64,000 nt of DNA, taken from the NCBI RefSeq assembly GCF_003048675.2, contig NZ_CP060707.1, positions 1,967,333 to 2,031,332 on the forward strand. The letters are read 5' to 3'. The translations under genes were made by a program, and so were the position numbers. Positions 8,213 through 15,914 of the stretch are shown here, piece after piece. Under the pieces are notes generated by a model that was not told where the DNA came from, ran no database searches, and saw only the letters and a list, made by a program, of their open reading frames with translations. The DNA comes from Campylobacter concisus (GTDB lineage Bacteria; Campylobacterota; Campylobacteria; Campylobacterales; Campylobacteraceae). Positions within the stretch are counted from its first letter, which is position 1. The number at the start of each line of letters is the position of its first letter.

Positions 8213-8503
8213 ATGAAAAAATCACTTCTAGTTTTAGCCACTCTTGGCTTTGCACTAAGCCTAAACGCTGCAGATCTTACAGATACTTGCAAGTCTTACT
8301 TCTCAGACATCGATAAGATGGTCGAAGCTTACAAACAAGCTGGTCAAGAGCAACAAGTAAAAATGTATGAGGATCAAAAGAAACAATCAATGGATCAACT
8401 AGCTTCTTTACCAAAAGAGCAACAAGACGCTACTTGCAAACAAGCTAAAGAGATGTTTGCTCAAGTAATGGATCAAATGAAAAAACAAGGTCTTTTAAAA
8501 TAA
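8213..8503 (+). CDS. Small exported protein, DUF5339-like
   Basis: 96 residues. A clear signal peptide (MKKSLLVLATLGFALSLNAA) precedes a helical, Gln/Lys-rich mature region of about 75 residues. It has two cysteines (in DTCKSYF and ATCKQAK) that could form a disulfide. AAGGAG precedes the ATG, and a TATACT-like -10 is about 35 bases upstream. It resembles small DUF5339 periplasmic proteins of Campylobacter; function unknown. It forms its own transcription unit between two hairpins. Confidence 0.8.
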   Translation: MKKSLLVLATLGFALSLNAADLTDTCKSYFSDIDKMVEAYKQAGQEQQVKMYEDQKKQSMDQLASLPKEQQDATCKQAKEMFAQVMDQMKKQGLLK

Positions 8504-8510
8504 AACTCCA

Positions 8511-8533
8511 TGTGGCTAGGCTCTCTAGCCACA
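8511..8533. terminator. Terminator hairpin between convergent genes
   Basis: TGTGGCTAG and CTAGCCACA form perfect 9-bp arms around a 5-base loop, 7 bases after the upstream stop. It is positioned to end both the plus-strand gene and the convergent minus-strand gene. Confidence 0.75.
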
Positions 8534-8541
8534 CTTCAAAT

Positions 8542-8772
8542 TTACCCCTCTTTTTTACATAAATTTTGCGTGATCTTTGCAACAGACGGCGAAACTAGCA
8601 AAAGCACAGGATACGCCACTACAAAGGCTTTTACATAAGCAATTAGCCAAATTTTCACAAAACCATCAACAAAGCCAAGGTTAAGATACGTCAGCACAAA
8701 TGACATAAAAAACGCCATAAATGCTGACATTATAAACGCAAAAACATATCTATAAAATTTCGCTGGTATCAT
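8542..8772 (-). CDS. DUF2798-type small membrane protein
   Basis: 76 residues with two predicted membrane segments (about 8-30 and 40-62), matching the two-helix DUF2798 pattern (MSFVLTYLNLGF, VAYPVLLLVSPSV). Its start codon overlaps the stop of a 48-codon upstream gene, so the two are probably translated together. Function unknown. Confidence 0.75.
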   Translation of the reverse strand: MIPAKFYRYVFAFIMSAFMAFFMSFVLTYLNLGFVDGFVKIWLIAYVKAFVVAYPVLLLVSPSVAKITQNLCKKEG

Positions 8773-8915
8773 GAAATCTTGCCCATAATAGCCTTAAATT
8801 CTCTAACCACATACTCAACATACTTTATAAACCACCCTCTATGCTCGGCAAAAAGCTCCTCAGCCCTCTCTTTTGGTATGAGATCTGTTTTTAAACTAAT
8901 AGTAACGATAGACAT
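8769..8915 (-). CDS. 48-residue protein coupled to the DUF2798 gene
   Basis: ATG at 8915 with AAAGGAAAAAG upstream, reading MSIVTISLKTDLIPKERAEE and ending RAIMGKIS-like at 8769 (actual end EFKAIMGKIS). The stop TGA overlaps the next ATG as ATGA. The first part (LFAEHRGWFIKYVE) faintly resembles the start of YciI- or monooxygenase-type ferredoxin-fold proteins, so it could be a truncated remnant. The good ribosome site and coupling favour a real small gene. Function unknown. Confidence 0.55.
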   Translation of the reverse strand: MSIVTISLKTDLIPKERAEELFAEHRGWFIKYVEYVVREFKAIMGKIS

Positions 8916-8992
8916 CTTTTTCCTTTAAATTTACTTGCAAACAAATACGCCCGCCTTATAAATGGCAAAAGCAGATCTTTTTCATAAATCTC

Positions 8993-9676
8993 CTAAAATT
9001 TTACCTTGCTAAATGAGATCTCGTTTTTTAGGCCAAAGCCGTCAAATTCATCTATTAGCCTAGCTCGCTCTTTGGCGTAAGCCTTGTAGTTTTCGCTGTG
9101 GCGGTAGCTCTCAAAGCTAGCTTCGTCTTTGTAAATTTCAACCAGCACCCACTTGTTAGGCGCATCCTTTTGACTAAAAGCAAACTGCGCGTAAGCACCA
9201 TCATCTACGCTTTTTTGCATATATTTTTTGATGATCTTTTCAAATTTCGCATCGCTTTTTGCCTTAAGGCTTAAGTTTGTGATGTGAAAGTAGGCATCTT
9301 TTAGGCGCTCTGGCGTTAAATTTTTTGAAAACGCAGCCTTTTTTTTCACGTTTATAGCCTTTTTGCTAGCTAAAATTTCAGCGCTTGCGCTTGCAAATTT
9401 CTTAAAATGCGCCGAGCCTATATGCTTTTTATAAGCTGCCTCGTCCTTGTAAAACTCAAGCACGTAAAATAGCTCTGGCTTGCTCTTTGCGCTCGCAAAA
9501 AAGATCGCCTGCGTGCCTGGCTCGCTCTTTGAGCTTAGGATATTTTCCCTGCCAAGCTGCTTTAACAAAGTCTTGTTATTTGGTGTCACAAGCAGCTCAT
9601 ATAAGCTCACTTTCGCCTCCGCCCCAAAGGCAAACGCCGCCAAAACTGCTAGTAAAAATAGCTTTTTAAACATCAA
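8993..9676 (-). CDS. Exported protein with two antibiotic-biosynthesis-monooxygenase-like domains
   Basis: 227 residues. A signal peptide (about 1-21) is followed by two similar ferredoxin-like halves, about 22-115 and 120-225. Each carries the ABM pattern: ELFYVLEFYKDEAAYKKHIGS then FKKFAS in the first, KWVLVEIYKDEASFESYRHS then YKAYAK in the second. ABM proteins include small quinol-oxidising monooxygenases, but many are uncharacterised. A periplasmic tandem form is unusual. It lies just downstream of a small coiled-coil protein gene and may be co-transcribed. Confidence 0.75.
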   Translation of the reverse strand: MMFKKLFLLAVLAAFAFGAEAKVSLYELLVTPNNKTLLKQLGRENILSSKSEPGTQAIFFASAKSKPELFYVLEFYKDEAAYKKHIGSAHFKKFASASAEILASKKAINVKKKAAFSKNLTPERLKDAYFHITNLSLKAKSDAKFEKIIKKYMQKSVDDGAYAQFAFSQKDAPNKWVLVEIYKDEASFESYRHSENYKAYAKERARLIDEFDGFGLKNEISFSKVKF

Positions 9677-9686
9677 ATTCCCCTTA

Positions 9687-10202
9687 TCACTTCGCCTTTT
9701 TCATATCAGCCTTAGCTTTTATCTCTTCTGCGCCTTTTAGATCGATCTGCGCTTTTTTAAAGGCTTTACGTGCTTTTTCTAAGCGGTTAGAATTTTTCGT
9801 GCTTGGGTTATCATCATAGGCTTTTTCTGCCTCTTCTAGCTTAAATTTCTTGTCGCCATAGCTCTTTTGCGCTTTTTCAAGGTCATTTGTAGCTTTGTCG
9901 CCACCTAGTAGCTCAGCCTTTGATGTGACCTTGCCAGTTACTGGGTTTCTACCGATAGTCATATCTAGTTCGCGTTTAGCTCTAGCAGCTGTTCCGCGAT
10001 TGACAAAGCACTCTTCTTTTCCACCAATTAATCTTCCACCTATATCAAGCGGTAAATTTTTTGGATCATCACAATCAACCACTTCTTCTTTAGCTTCTCC
10101 TCTTAAATGTTTATTAAAAACATCAGATCCATCATAGGCATTTAAATTTATGCAACCAACAAATCCTACAGCAAATGCTGCAATTAATGCTTTATTTTTC
10201 AT
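9687..10202 (-). CDS. Exported or lipid-anchored helical protein of unknown function
   Basis: 171 residues. The N-terminus MKNKALIAAFAVGFVGC is a signal sequence with a possible but imperfect lipobox ending in C17. Three further cysteines lie in VVDCDDP and EECFVN. Residues 100-171 are almost wholly charged helix (ALELEKAQKS-type pattern: DLEKAQKSYGDKKFKLEEAE), likely coiled coil. It has AAGGAG before the ATG. A 14-codon frame (10236-10192) overlaps its start and could be a leader. No family recognised. Confidence 0.65.
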   Translation of the reverse strand: MKNKALIAAFAVGFVGCINLNAYDGSDVFNKHLRGEAKEEVVDCDDPKNLPLDIGGRLIGGKEECFVNRGTAARAKRELDMTIGRNPVTGKVTSKAELLGGDKATNDLEKAQKSYGDKKFKLEEAEKAYDDNPSTKNSNRLEKARKAFKKAQIDLKGAEEIKAKADMKKAK

Positions 10203-10252
10203 TTTTACTCTCCTTGAAAATTTTTAAATTTCTCATACTTTCTCCTTTAAAT

Positions 10253-11689
10253 TTATTTTTCTAAAACTCTTTTCATCCAAGCAAAAAGCTCGTCTAGATC
10301 GTAGTCACCGCCGTGTCCTTGCCCCCAGACCGCTTCAAAATCAACCTCTTTGCCAGCATTTTTAAGCGAGAGTGCGAGCATAGCAGGCACGGCAAGCGCT
10401 AGGTCGGTGTCGTTTGTGCCCTGCCTTATGCGGTAAAATTTCGCTCCATTTTTGTTTGCGGTGTAGTTCATCGCATTCATCATCTTTATGACGCTAGCCT
10501 CCGCCATCTCGCCGCCACTTCGCTCTTTGGCAAATTTAGTAAAGTGCTTTGCAGGCGTTTTGCTGTCGCCAAAAAGGTCGTTTTCAGCATTTTCAAGAGC
10601 TAGGCCGTCAAAGGCAACTGGTGCTTTGGCGCGCTTTAGCGAGGCGATGAAGTCCTCAAGCTTAAACGTATATCCAAGCTCGCAGCCCTGCGTGTCAAGA
10701 GTTATAAATTTAGGTGTGAGCGTGCTTTTGTCGCTGTTTTTTGTAGCGGTAAATGCCTTTGAGATGAGGGCGTTTATATACTCTTTGAAGCTGCCCTCGC
10801 CATTTTCATCAAGGCTTAGTGCGTGGCCTTTGGCGTCTTTTAAATTTAGCGAGTTTAGATAGGCTGGGAATTTGACTTTTAACTCACGTGAGAGCTCTTT
10901 TTGTGTGGCATTTAGCTCGCCTACTATCATCTTTGGCTTTTTGCTCCTGTCGTTAAAGCTAGCCGCGTCAAGGCTTGCAAAGTCTATCCTTTCAAATTTA
11001 TCCAAATCCCCAAACATCCACTCATACGCCTCGTCCTCGTGCTCTAAATTTGTAACAGGACAATAGGCTGAGACTGCATAAATTTGATCGTCCGCCTTTG
11101 CAGCGCCTAGCTCGTCAAGATATGGCTCATACTCTTTTGCGTTTGCGCTAGCGCCAAGCAGTGCCGACATCGCACCACCTGCGCTCGTGCCATTTGAGAT
11201 GATCTTATTTGCGTCGCCTGGCATAAATTTATCGTTAAATTTTAGATATCTAACGGCCGCTTTTAGATCAACTATCGAAGCTGGGGCTTTGCCGATGAAG
11301 CGCTCGCCATCTTTTAGCGTCCTACCCCTAGCGCCAACGCTTGCCACGACGTAGCCTCTAAGAAGCGCTTCGAGAGTGGCATTTGGCTTTTCGTTTTTAA
11401 TTTCTGGCTTTTGCGGTTTAGCGCTCATGTAGCCACCGATAGCGTTTGGCATAAAGATAGCCCCTTTTTGGTCGCTAAATTTACCCTCTGGCACGTAGAA
11501 ATTTAAGACCTCATAGTCGCTAGCTGGCTTTGCCACATAGACTATGCCCTCGTAAGCTCTAAATTTAAGCGTCCTATCACCAACTTGCACGCTTTTTAGC
11601 TCAAATTTACTCTCATCAAATTTAAGTTCATTTCCAAAGCACGCACCAGCCAAGCAAACCGCCAAAACTAAGTATTTTGCGCTTTTCAT
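10253..11689 (-). CDS. Secreted tannase-like (subtype B) alpha/beta-hydrolase
   Basis: From the ATG at 11689 (AAAGGACGAAGT upstream) the protein is 478 residues; a longer frame to 11749 would run into the preceding gene and lacks a ribosome site. A signal peptide (MKSAKYLVLAVCLAGACFG) is followed by a hydrolase fold with the nucleophile motif NGTSAGGAMS. Near the C-terminus are NDTD and GQGHGGDYD, fitting the acid and His of the triad. These features match bacterial subtype B tannases, which split galloyl esters. The substrate in this organism is unknown; another aryl ester is possible. Confidence 0.75.
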   Translation of the reverse strand: MKSAKYLVLAVCLAGACFGNELKFDESKFELKSVQVGDRTLKFRAYEGIVYVAKPASDYEVLNFYVPEGKFSDQKGAIFMPNAIGGYMSAKPQKPEIKNEKPNATLEALLRGYVVASVGARGRTLKDGERFIGKAPASIVDLKAAVRYLKFNDKFMPGDANKIISNGTSAGGAMSALLGASANAKEYEPYLDELGAAKADDQIYAVSAYCPVTNLEHEDEAYEWMFGDLDKFERIDFASLDAASFNDRSKKPKMIVGELNATQKELSRELKVKFPAYLNSLNLKDAKGHALSLDENGEGSFKEYINALISKAFTATKNSDKSTLTPKFITLDTQGCELGYTFKLEDFIASLKRAKAPVAFDGLALENAENDLFGDSKTPAKHFTKFAKERSGGEMAEASVIKMMNAMNYTANKNGAKFYRIRQGTNDTDLALAVPAMLALSLKNAGKEVDFEAVWGQGHGGDYDLDELFAWMKRVLEK

Positions 11690-11699
11690 ACTTCGTCCT

Positions 11700-12266
11700 T
11701 TAACCAATAATGGCTGCCTTTTCCTCAAATTTCGCCGCTCCGTCAGCATAAAACTGCCCGCCAGCTATGTAGTGAGGCGTCCTTAGACCATCATCTAAAT
11801 TTTCAAATTTCCAGTGACCACCCTCAAAAACGCGCGTATCGGCGTAGGCTGCCAAGACTTTGGCCTTAAAGAGGTCAAACTCACTCTCGTTTTTGGCGTC
11901 TTTGATGATCTCGCAAACCATGTAGGCTGCGCACTCTTTTAGCAAAGGCACGCCATTTTCGTAAAACATCTCCACGCCAGCAAGCTTCTCTTTGTCGCTG
12001 TGCATGCTGGTCGTGCCAAGTCTTGCGATAAGGGCGGTATCTTTGAAAAATGGCACGCAAAGGCCAAATTTACCGCTCTTTTCAAAAAGCGTGCGCGTAA
12101 ATGAGCCAGAGGCTACGACTGCTGTTATCTTGTCGTAGTCTAGCGGGCAGACCCAAGAGGCGCTCATCGCGTCCTCGACGCCCTCGTGGCTTGCGCAGAT
12201 GATGAGCGTTGGGCCGTGGTTGATGAGGCGGTAGGCCTTGTTTAGATCAACTTTTTGTAGTGCCAT
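11700..12266 (-). CDS. Flavin reductase family protein
   Basis: 188 residues with a flavin-reductase-like split-barrel pattern (MSASWVCPLDYDKITAVVASGSF... and ...GHWKFENL). Such proteins bind FMN and reduce it or other acceptors with NAD(P)H. It lies 10 bases upstream of the tannase-like gene on the same strand and downstream of two Rossmann-fold oxidoreductases, suggesting a shared redox transcript. Its physiological acceptor is not evident. Confidence 0.8.
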   Translation of the reverse strand: MALQKVDLNKAYRLINHGPTLIICASHEGVEDAMSASWVCPLDYDKITAVVASGSFTRTLFEKSGKFGLCVPFFKDTALIARLGTTSMHSDKEKLAGVEMFYENGVPLLKECAAYMVCEIIKDAKNESEFDLFKAKVLAAYADTRVFEGGHWKFENLDDGLRTPHYIAGGQFYADGAAKFEEKAAIIG

Positions 12267-12286
12267 TTTGCTTCCTTGATTTGGCT

Positions 12287-13063
12287 TTATTTATCTATAT
12301 TTTTTGCATCATACTTGAGGGCATAGTCAAATTTTGGCTTACTTAGACTAAACTCAAAGCTATCTCTATCGACCGAGCCAACGCAGCAGTGGCTATCATA
12401 AAGGCGAAGCAAAAACTCTGCCATCTGCTCACTCGTGTGGTACTTTTTAAACGCCTTGTCGTAGTCATAGCTCTCTTTGCTAGTTGCCACCATGCCAAAT
12501 TCCGTCTTTGTGGCAGCTGGGGCCAGCACTTTTGCCTGCATTTTCGCCTGCTTGTCCTGTGCTAGCTCGTGGTAAAGCCCCTCGCTAAAGGCACTTACGA
12601 AAAATTTGCTAGCGCAGTATGTGACGGCGTTTGGCACTATCTTGTAGCCGCCTATTGAAGAGATATTTATAAGCTGCGTATCTTTGTCTTTATATTTTTT
12701 CATAAATAGCGTTGAGAGCGTGACAAGTGAGATGATGTTTAAATTTATCATCTGAGTGATTTTTTCTAAATTTTGCTCGCCGACCTTGTTATAGTCGCCA
12801 AAGCCAGCGTTGTTTATAAGCGCTTTTAGCTCAAATTTTTCTAATTTTTGCCAAAGAGAAAGGACATTTTCTTGCTTTGAAAGGTCACAAAGCTCTATAA
12901 CCACATTGACATTTGCAAATTTAGCTATCTCGCTTTTTAAATTTTCTAAAAGCTCGCCCCGTCTTGCGATAAGGATCAAATTCTCCCCGCGCCTTGCAAA
13001 TGCCTTTGCCGTGGCCGCTCCTATGCCTGAGCTTGCCCCAGTGATGGCGATGTATCTTTTCAC
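12287..13063 (-). CDS. Short-chain dehydrogenase/reductase
   Basis: 258 residues, classical SDR: cofactor-binding TGASSGIG near residue 8-15, NNAGFGDY, catalytic Ser in ISSIGG and YCASK with the catalytic Tyr and Lys. It uses NAD(P)H; the substrate is unknown. Its start overlaps the stop of the preceding gene by 4 bases (ATGA), so the two are translationally coupled. Confidence 0.9.
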   Translation of the reverse strand: MKRYIAITGASSGIGAATAKAFARRGENLILIARRGELLENLKSEIAKFANVNVVIELCDLSKQENVLSLWQKLEKFELKALINNAGFGDYNKVGEQNLEKITQMINLNIISLVTLSTLFMKKYKDKDTQLINISSIGGYKIVPNAVTYCASKFFVSAFSEGLYHELAQDKQAKMQAKVLAPAATKTEFGMVATSKESYDYDKAFKKYHTSEQMAEFLLRLYDSHCCVGSVDRDSFEFSLSKPKFDYALKYDAKNIDK

Positions 13064-13701
13064 TTCGCATACTCCATAGGACTATAAATTTTGACACCCT
13101 CGCTGTGGTCATCTTGCGCTACTTGCACGATCACTTTAGCGATATCAGCTGCCTTCATCGGACGATACTCGTCGAAAAAACCTTTTGGGATAAATTTAAA
13201 CGCCTTTATCGCCATGTACTCGCCAAGTCTAAATTCCTTTCTCTCAGCCTCGATAAGTGGCAGTCTAGCGATGTGAAATGAGCTATATCCAAGCTCTTTT
13301 ATCTTTGCTTCTGCTTGACCTTTTGCCTTTAGGTAAAATGAGCCTGACTTTCTGTTTGCGCCTGCTGCTGAGAGCAAGACAAAGCGTTTTGCGCCGCACT
13401 CCAAGCCAAATTTGGCAAAATTTATCGGATAGGTCACATCGACTTTGTAAAACTGCTCTTTGTGCTTTGCCGCTTTCATCGTCGTGCCAAGCGCGCAAAA
13501 TACATCATCAGCGATAAATGGCACCTCATCTTTAAAATCATCAAAATTTACTATCTTTACTTCAAGCTTTTCATGGGTAAATTCTAGCTCATGCCTAACA
13601 AGGGCGACCACTTTGTTATAGTGCTCACTCCCACATAAATCCTTTAAAATTTCACTTCCCACAGCGCCGCTGGCTCCTGCTATAAGGGCGACTTTTTTCA
13701 T
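13060..13701 (-). CDS. NAD(P)-binding Rossmann-fold protein of the atypical SDR type
   Basis: 213 residues with N-terminal AGASGAVGSEI for nucleotide binding and an atypical SDR layout (FCALGTTMKAA, VLLSAAGA, FHIARLPLI) similar to HTATIP2/YwnB-like NAD(P)H-binding proteins. There is no classical YxxxK pair. It overlaps the following SDR gene by 4 bases. Substrate unknown. Confidence 0.8.
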   Translation of the reverse strand: MKKVALIAGASGAVGSEILKDLCGSEHYNKVVALVRHELEFTHEKLEVKIVNFDDFKDEVPFIADDVFCALGTTMKAAKHKEQFYKVDVTYPINFAKFGLECGAKRFVLLSAAGANRKSGSFYLKAKGQAEAKIKELGYSSFHIARLPLIEAERKEFRLGEYMAIKAFKFIPKGFFDEYRPMKAADIAKVIVQVAQDDHSEGVKIYSPMEYAK

Positions 13702-13730
13702 GTTTATCCTTTGTAAATTTTGGATAAATT

Positions 13731-14876
13731 CTATCTCGCTAAGGCAAAAATTTCGCTTATGGCCTCTTTTGTATAAATTTGCTCCAAGCCCCTGCCCTTG
13801 GCGTAGTCATAAACTAGCGCCATGATCTCGTCTAAATTTGACTCATCAACGCCGATTTCTATGAGGCTTGTTGGTGTGCCGATCTTGCTAAACCACTCTT
13901 TTAGCTTCTCTATGGCTACGTCTGCGTCATCAACGCCAAAAATTTCTTTACTAAAGCGCTTAAACGCCTTTAAATTTCTACTCTTATACCACTTCATCCA
14001 AGCTGGCATAACCACACTTAGCCCAGCTCCATGCGCGCAATCAACCACCGCACCTATGGCGTGCTCGATCATGTGATTTGGATATGAGTAGCCAGCAGTG
14101 CCAACGTATGTTAAGCCATTTAGCGCCATCGTAGCAGCCCAGGCAAACTCGCCTCTAGCGTCGTAGTTTTCAGGCTCTTTTAGTAAAATTTCAGTCGTTT
14201 TCATAACCGTTTTGATGTTTGCTTCGATGTATAAATTTATAATCTCAGGCTGGATGCTCGCCGTAAAGTAGCCCTCGATGCTGTGAGCGATGATGTCTGA
14301 GGCTGAATAGACCAAGTACTCCTTGCTAACGCTTGCTTGAAGAAGTGGGTTTATCACCGACACTTTTGGGTAAAGACAAGCGCCGTGCATGGCAAATTTC
14401 TCTTTTGTGGCTTCGTTTGTGACGACTGCGCCGCCGTTCATCTCTGAGCCAGTTGCAGCTAGTGTTATGATGTCAAAGATCATAAGCGCTTCTTTTGGGC
14501 ATTTGCCAGTAAAAAAGTCCCAAACATCGCCGTTATACTTCGCTCCAGCAGCCACAGCTTTGGCCGTGTCAAGCACCGAACCACCGCCTATGGCTAGCAC
14601 GCTATCGACGCCTTGCTTTTTAGCTAAATTTATAGCCTCATTTACCTTGCTTAGCACTGGGTTTGACTTCACGCCGCCTATCTTGCAAAACTCGATGCCA
14701 TTTGCGCTTAGGCTCTTTGTGGCGATGTCAAAAAGTCCGTTTTGTATGATCCTATCGCTACCATAGATGATGAGTGTCTTTTTTGCGCCAAATTCTTTCA
14801 TATATTTGCCGATGTTTTGCTCTTTGTCTTTGCCAAATTCTATTTTAGTTGGGTTTAAAAAGCTGAAATTTTGCAT
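13731..14876 (-). CDS. Iron-containing alcohol dehydrogenase (butanol-dehydrogenase-like)
   Basis: 381 residues. GGGSVLDTAKAVA is the nucleotide-binding signature. The metal ligands are visible in ASDIIAHSIEGYF, PNHMIEHAIGA and DCAHGAGLSVVMPAWM. Length and pattern match the BdhA/YqhD branch, which reduces aldehydes with NAD(P)H in the cytoplasm. It is first in a minus-strand group of redox genes that ends with the tannase-like gene. The true substrate is unknown. Confidence 0.88.
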   Translation of the reverse strand: MQNFSFLNPTKIEFGKDKEQNIGKYMKEFGAKKTLIIYGSDRIIQNGLFDIATKSLSANGIEFCKIGGVKSNPVLSKVNEAINLAKKQGVDSVLAIGGGSVLDTAKAVAAGAKYNGDVWDFFTGKCPKEALMIFDIITLAATGSEMNGGAVVTNEATKEKFAMHGACLYPKVSVINPLLQASVSKEYLVYSASDIIAHSIEGYFTASIQPEIINLYIEANIKTVMKTTEILLKEPENYDARGEFAWAATMALNGLTYVGTAGYSYPNHMIEHAIGAVVDCAHGAGLSVVMPAWMKWYKSRNLKAFKRFSKEIFGVDDADVAIEKLKEWFSKIGTPTSLIEIGVDESNLDEIMALVYDYAKGRGLEQIYTKEAISEIFALAR

Positions 14877-14961
14877 AGTTTTCTCCTTGTTTGCTTTTGT
14901 GATTTGGTGTAAATTTTAGTTAAATTTTCTTATTTTTAGCTATTTTTAGTCTTTGCTAAAT

Positions 14962-15636
14962 TTAGAAATTTCTTAGTCTGATAGGTAGTTTTGATGTGAT
15001 CTTATCTGGATCGAAGCTGTTTTTTGGATCGCCTAAACCTCCAAAATTTTCGCCAGTGTTAAAGAATTTTTGTAAGAAATAATCCCCTCTATACCCAAGC
15101 TCGTAAAGCAGCTCGGACATCTCAGAGATATCCTTTTCGCTTAGCAAGTCCGCATGCACGGTCGTTCTAACTTCAAATTTAAAATTTATCTCAAGCAGGT
15201 ATCTAAGCGTGGCGGCAAATTTCTCATATAAATTTGAGCCAGTGATGCCTATAAATTTCTCTTTTGGAGCTTTAAAATCAAGCGCGATGTAATCAATCAG
15301 CCCCTCATCTATCGCCTCTTTCAAGACGTCACGATACGAGCCGTTAGTATCTACTTTTAAGCTAAAGCCACGCGCCTTTACCTCACGTGCTAGCCTTAAA
15401 AAAAGAGGGTGTGCTGTGCATTCGCCACCGCTAAAGACGATGCCATTTAGCTTGCCGACCCTGCGGTCTAAAAAGTCGCAAACTTCGCTAAAACTTATAG
15501 TGCCATTTGACTTTACGACCTCGATGTTGTAGCAGTATCCACAGCGCATATTACACCCTGCAAACCAAATGACAGCTGCCACTTTATCAGGATAGTCAAG
15601 CGTCGTAAATGGCGTTATACTAAAGACTTTTTGCAA
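14962..15636 (-). CDS. nrdG: Anaerobic ribonucleotide reductase activating protein (radical SAM)
   Basis: About 224 residues from a TTG at 15636 that has AAAAAAGGG seven bases upstream. An in-frame GTG at 15666 lies inside a hairpin and is less likely. FAGCNMRCGYCYN holds the radical-SAM CxxxCxxC. GGECTAHP and DFKAPKE are further SAM-enzyme motifs. It uses S-adenosylmethionine to make the glycyl radical on NrdD. It lies downstream of nrdD and of the small glycyl-radical gene, which should be its direct substrate. Confidence 0.9.
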   Translation of the reverse strand: MQKVFSITPFTTLDYPDKVAAVIWFAGCNMRCGYCYNIEVVKSNGTISFSEVCDFLDRRVGKLNGIVFSGGECTAHPLFLRLAREVKARGFSLKVDTNGSYRDVLKEAIDEGLIDYIALDFKAPKEKFIGITGSNLYEKFAATLRYLLEINFKFEVRTTVHADLLSEKDISEMSELLYELGYRGDYFLQKFFNTGENFGGLGDPKNSFDPDKITSKLPIRLRNF

Positions 15637-15658
15637 GTTTTGACCCTTTTTTAAACTA

Positions 15659-15680
15659 AAAGGCACAGGGGCGTGCCTTT
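15659..15680 (-). terminator. Hairpin between small nrdD gene and nrdG
   Basis: AAAGGCAC and GTGCCTTT form 8-bp arms around 6 bases, followed on the minus strand by a T-rich stretch. It sits between the glycyl-radical gene and nrdG and may attenuate nrdG or stabilise the upstream message. It overlaps the alternative GTG start of nrdG. Confidence 0.55.
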
Positions 15681-15734
15681 GGTTTGCATTTTAATTGATT
15701 TTTTTAAATTTATTATTGTTTTTAGGCAAGAAAT

Positions 15735-15905
15735 TTATCTTTTGCAGCAACTTGCGTATTCGTCAAATTTAACACGCTCTTTGTGCTCGCCTTTTTTACC
15801 GAGATTAAAGCTCTCAACTGGTCTGTGATAGCCCATAACACGAGTATAGACCACGCATCTTGTGCGTTTGTCTTGCACTTTTTCTAAGATTTCTTTTTCT
15901 GTCAT
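15735..15905 (-). CDS. Separate glycyl-radical domain of anaerobic ribonucleotide reductase
   Basis: 56 residues, ATG at 15905, GGAGA overlapping the stop of the large nrdD gene 9 bases upstream. Residues 17-48 (CVVYTRVMGYHRPVESFN, then GKKGE) match the C-terminal glycyl-radical loop of NrdD enzymes, with G25 in RVMGY as the radical site. The large NrdD ends just before this segment, so the catalytic Gly is supplied in trans. It ends in ASCCKR, adding two cysteines. It must dock into the large subunit and be activated by NrdG. A split NrdD may be common in this lineage; I cannot check. Confidence 0.85.
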   Translation of the reverse strand: MTEKEILEKVQDKRTRCVVYTRVMGYHRPVESFNLGKKGEHKERVKFDEYASCCKR

Positions 15906-15914
15906 CTTCTCTCC

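Noticed and set aside
10192..10236. 14-codon frame (MRNLKIFKESKNEK) with AAAGGAGAAAGT upstream, overlapping the start of the 9687-10202 gene
   Set aside because: Could be a leader peptide, but the overlap and short length may be chance; no regulatory codon pattern is visible.
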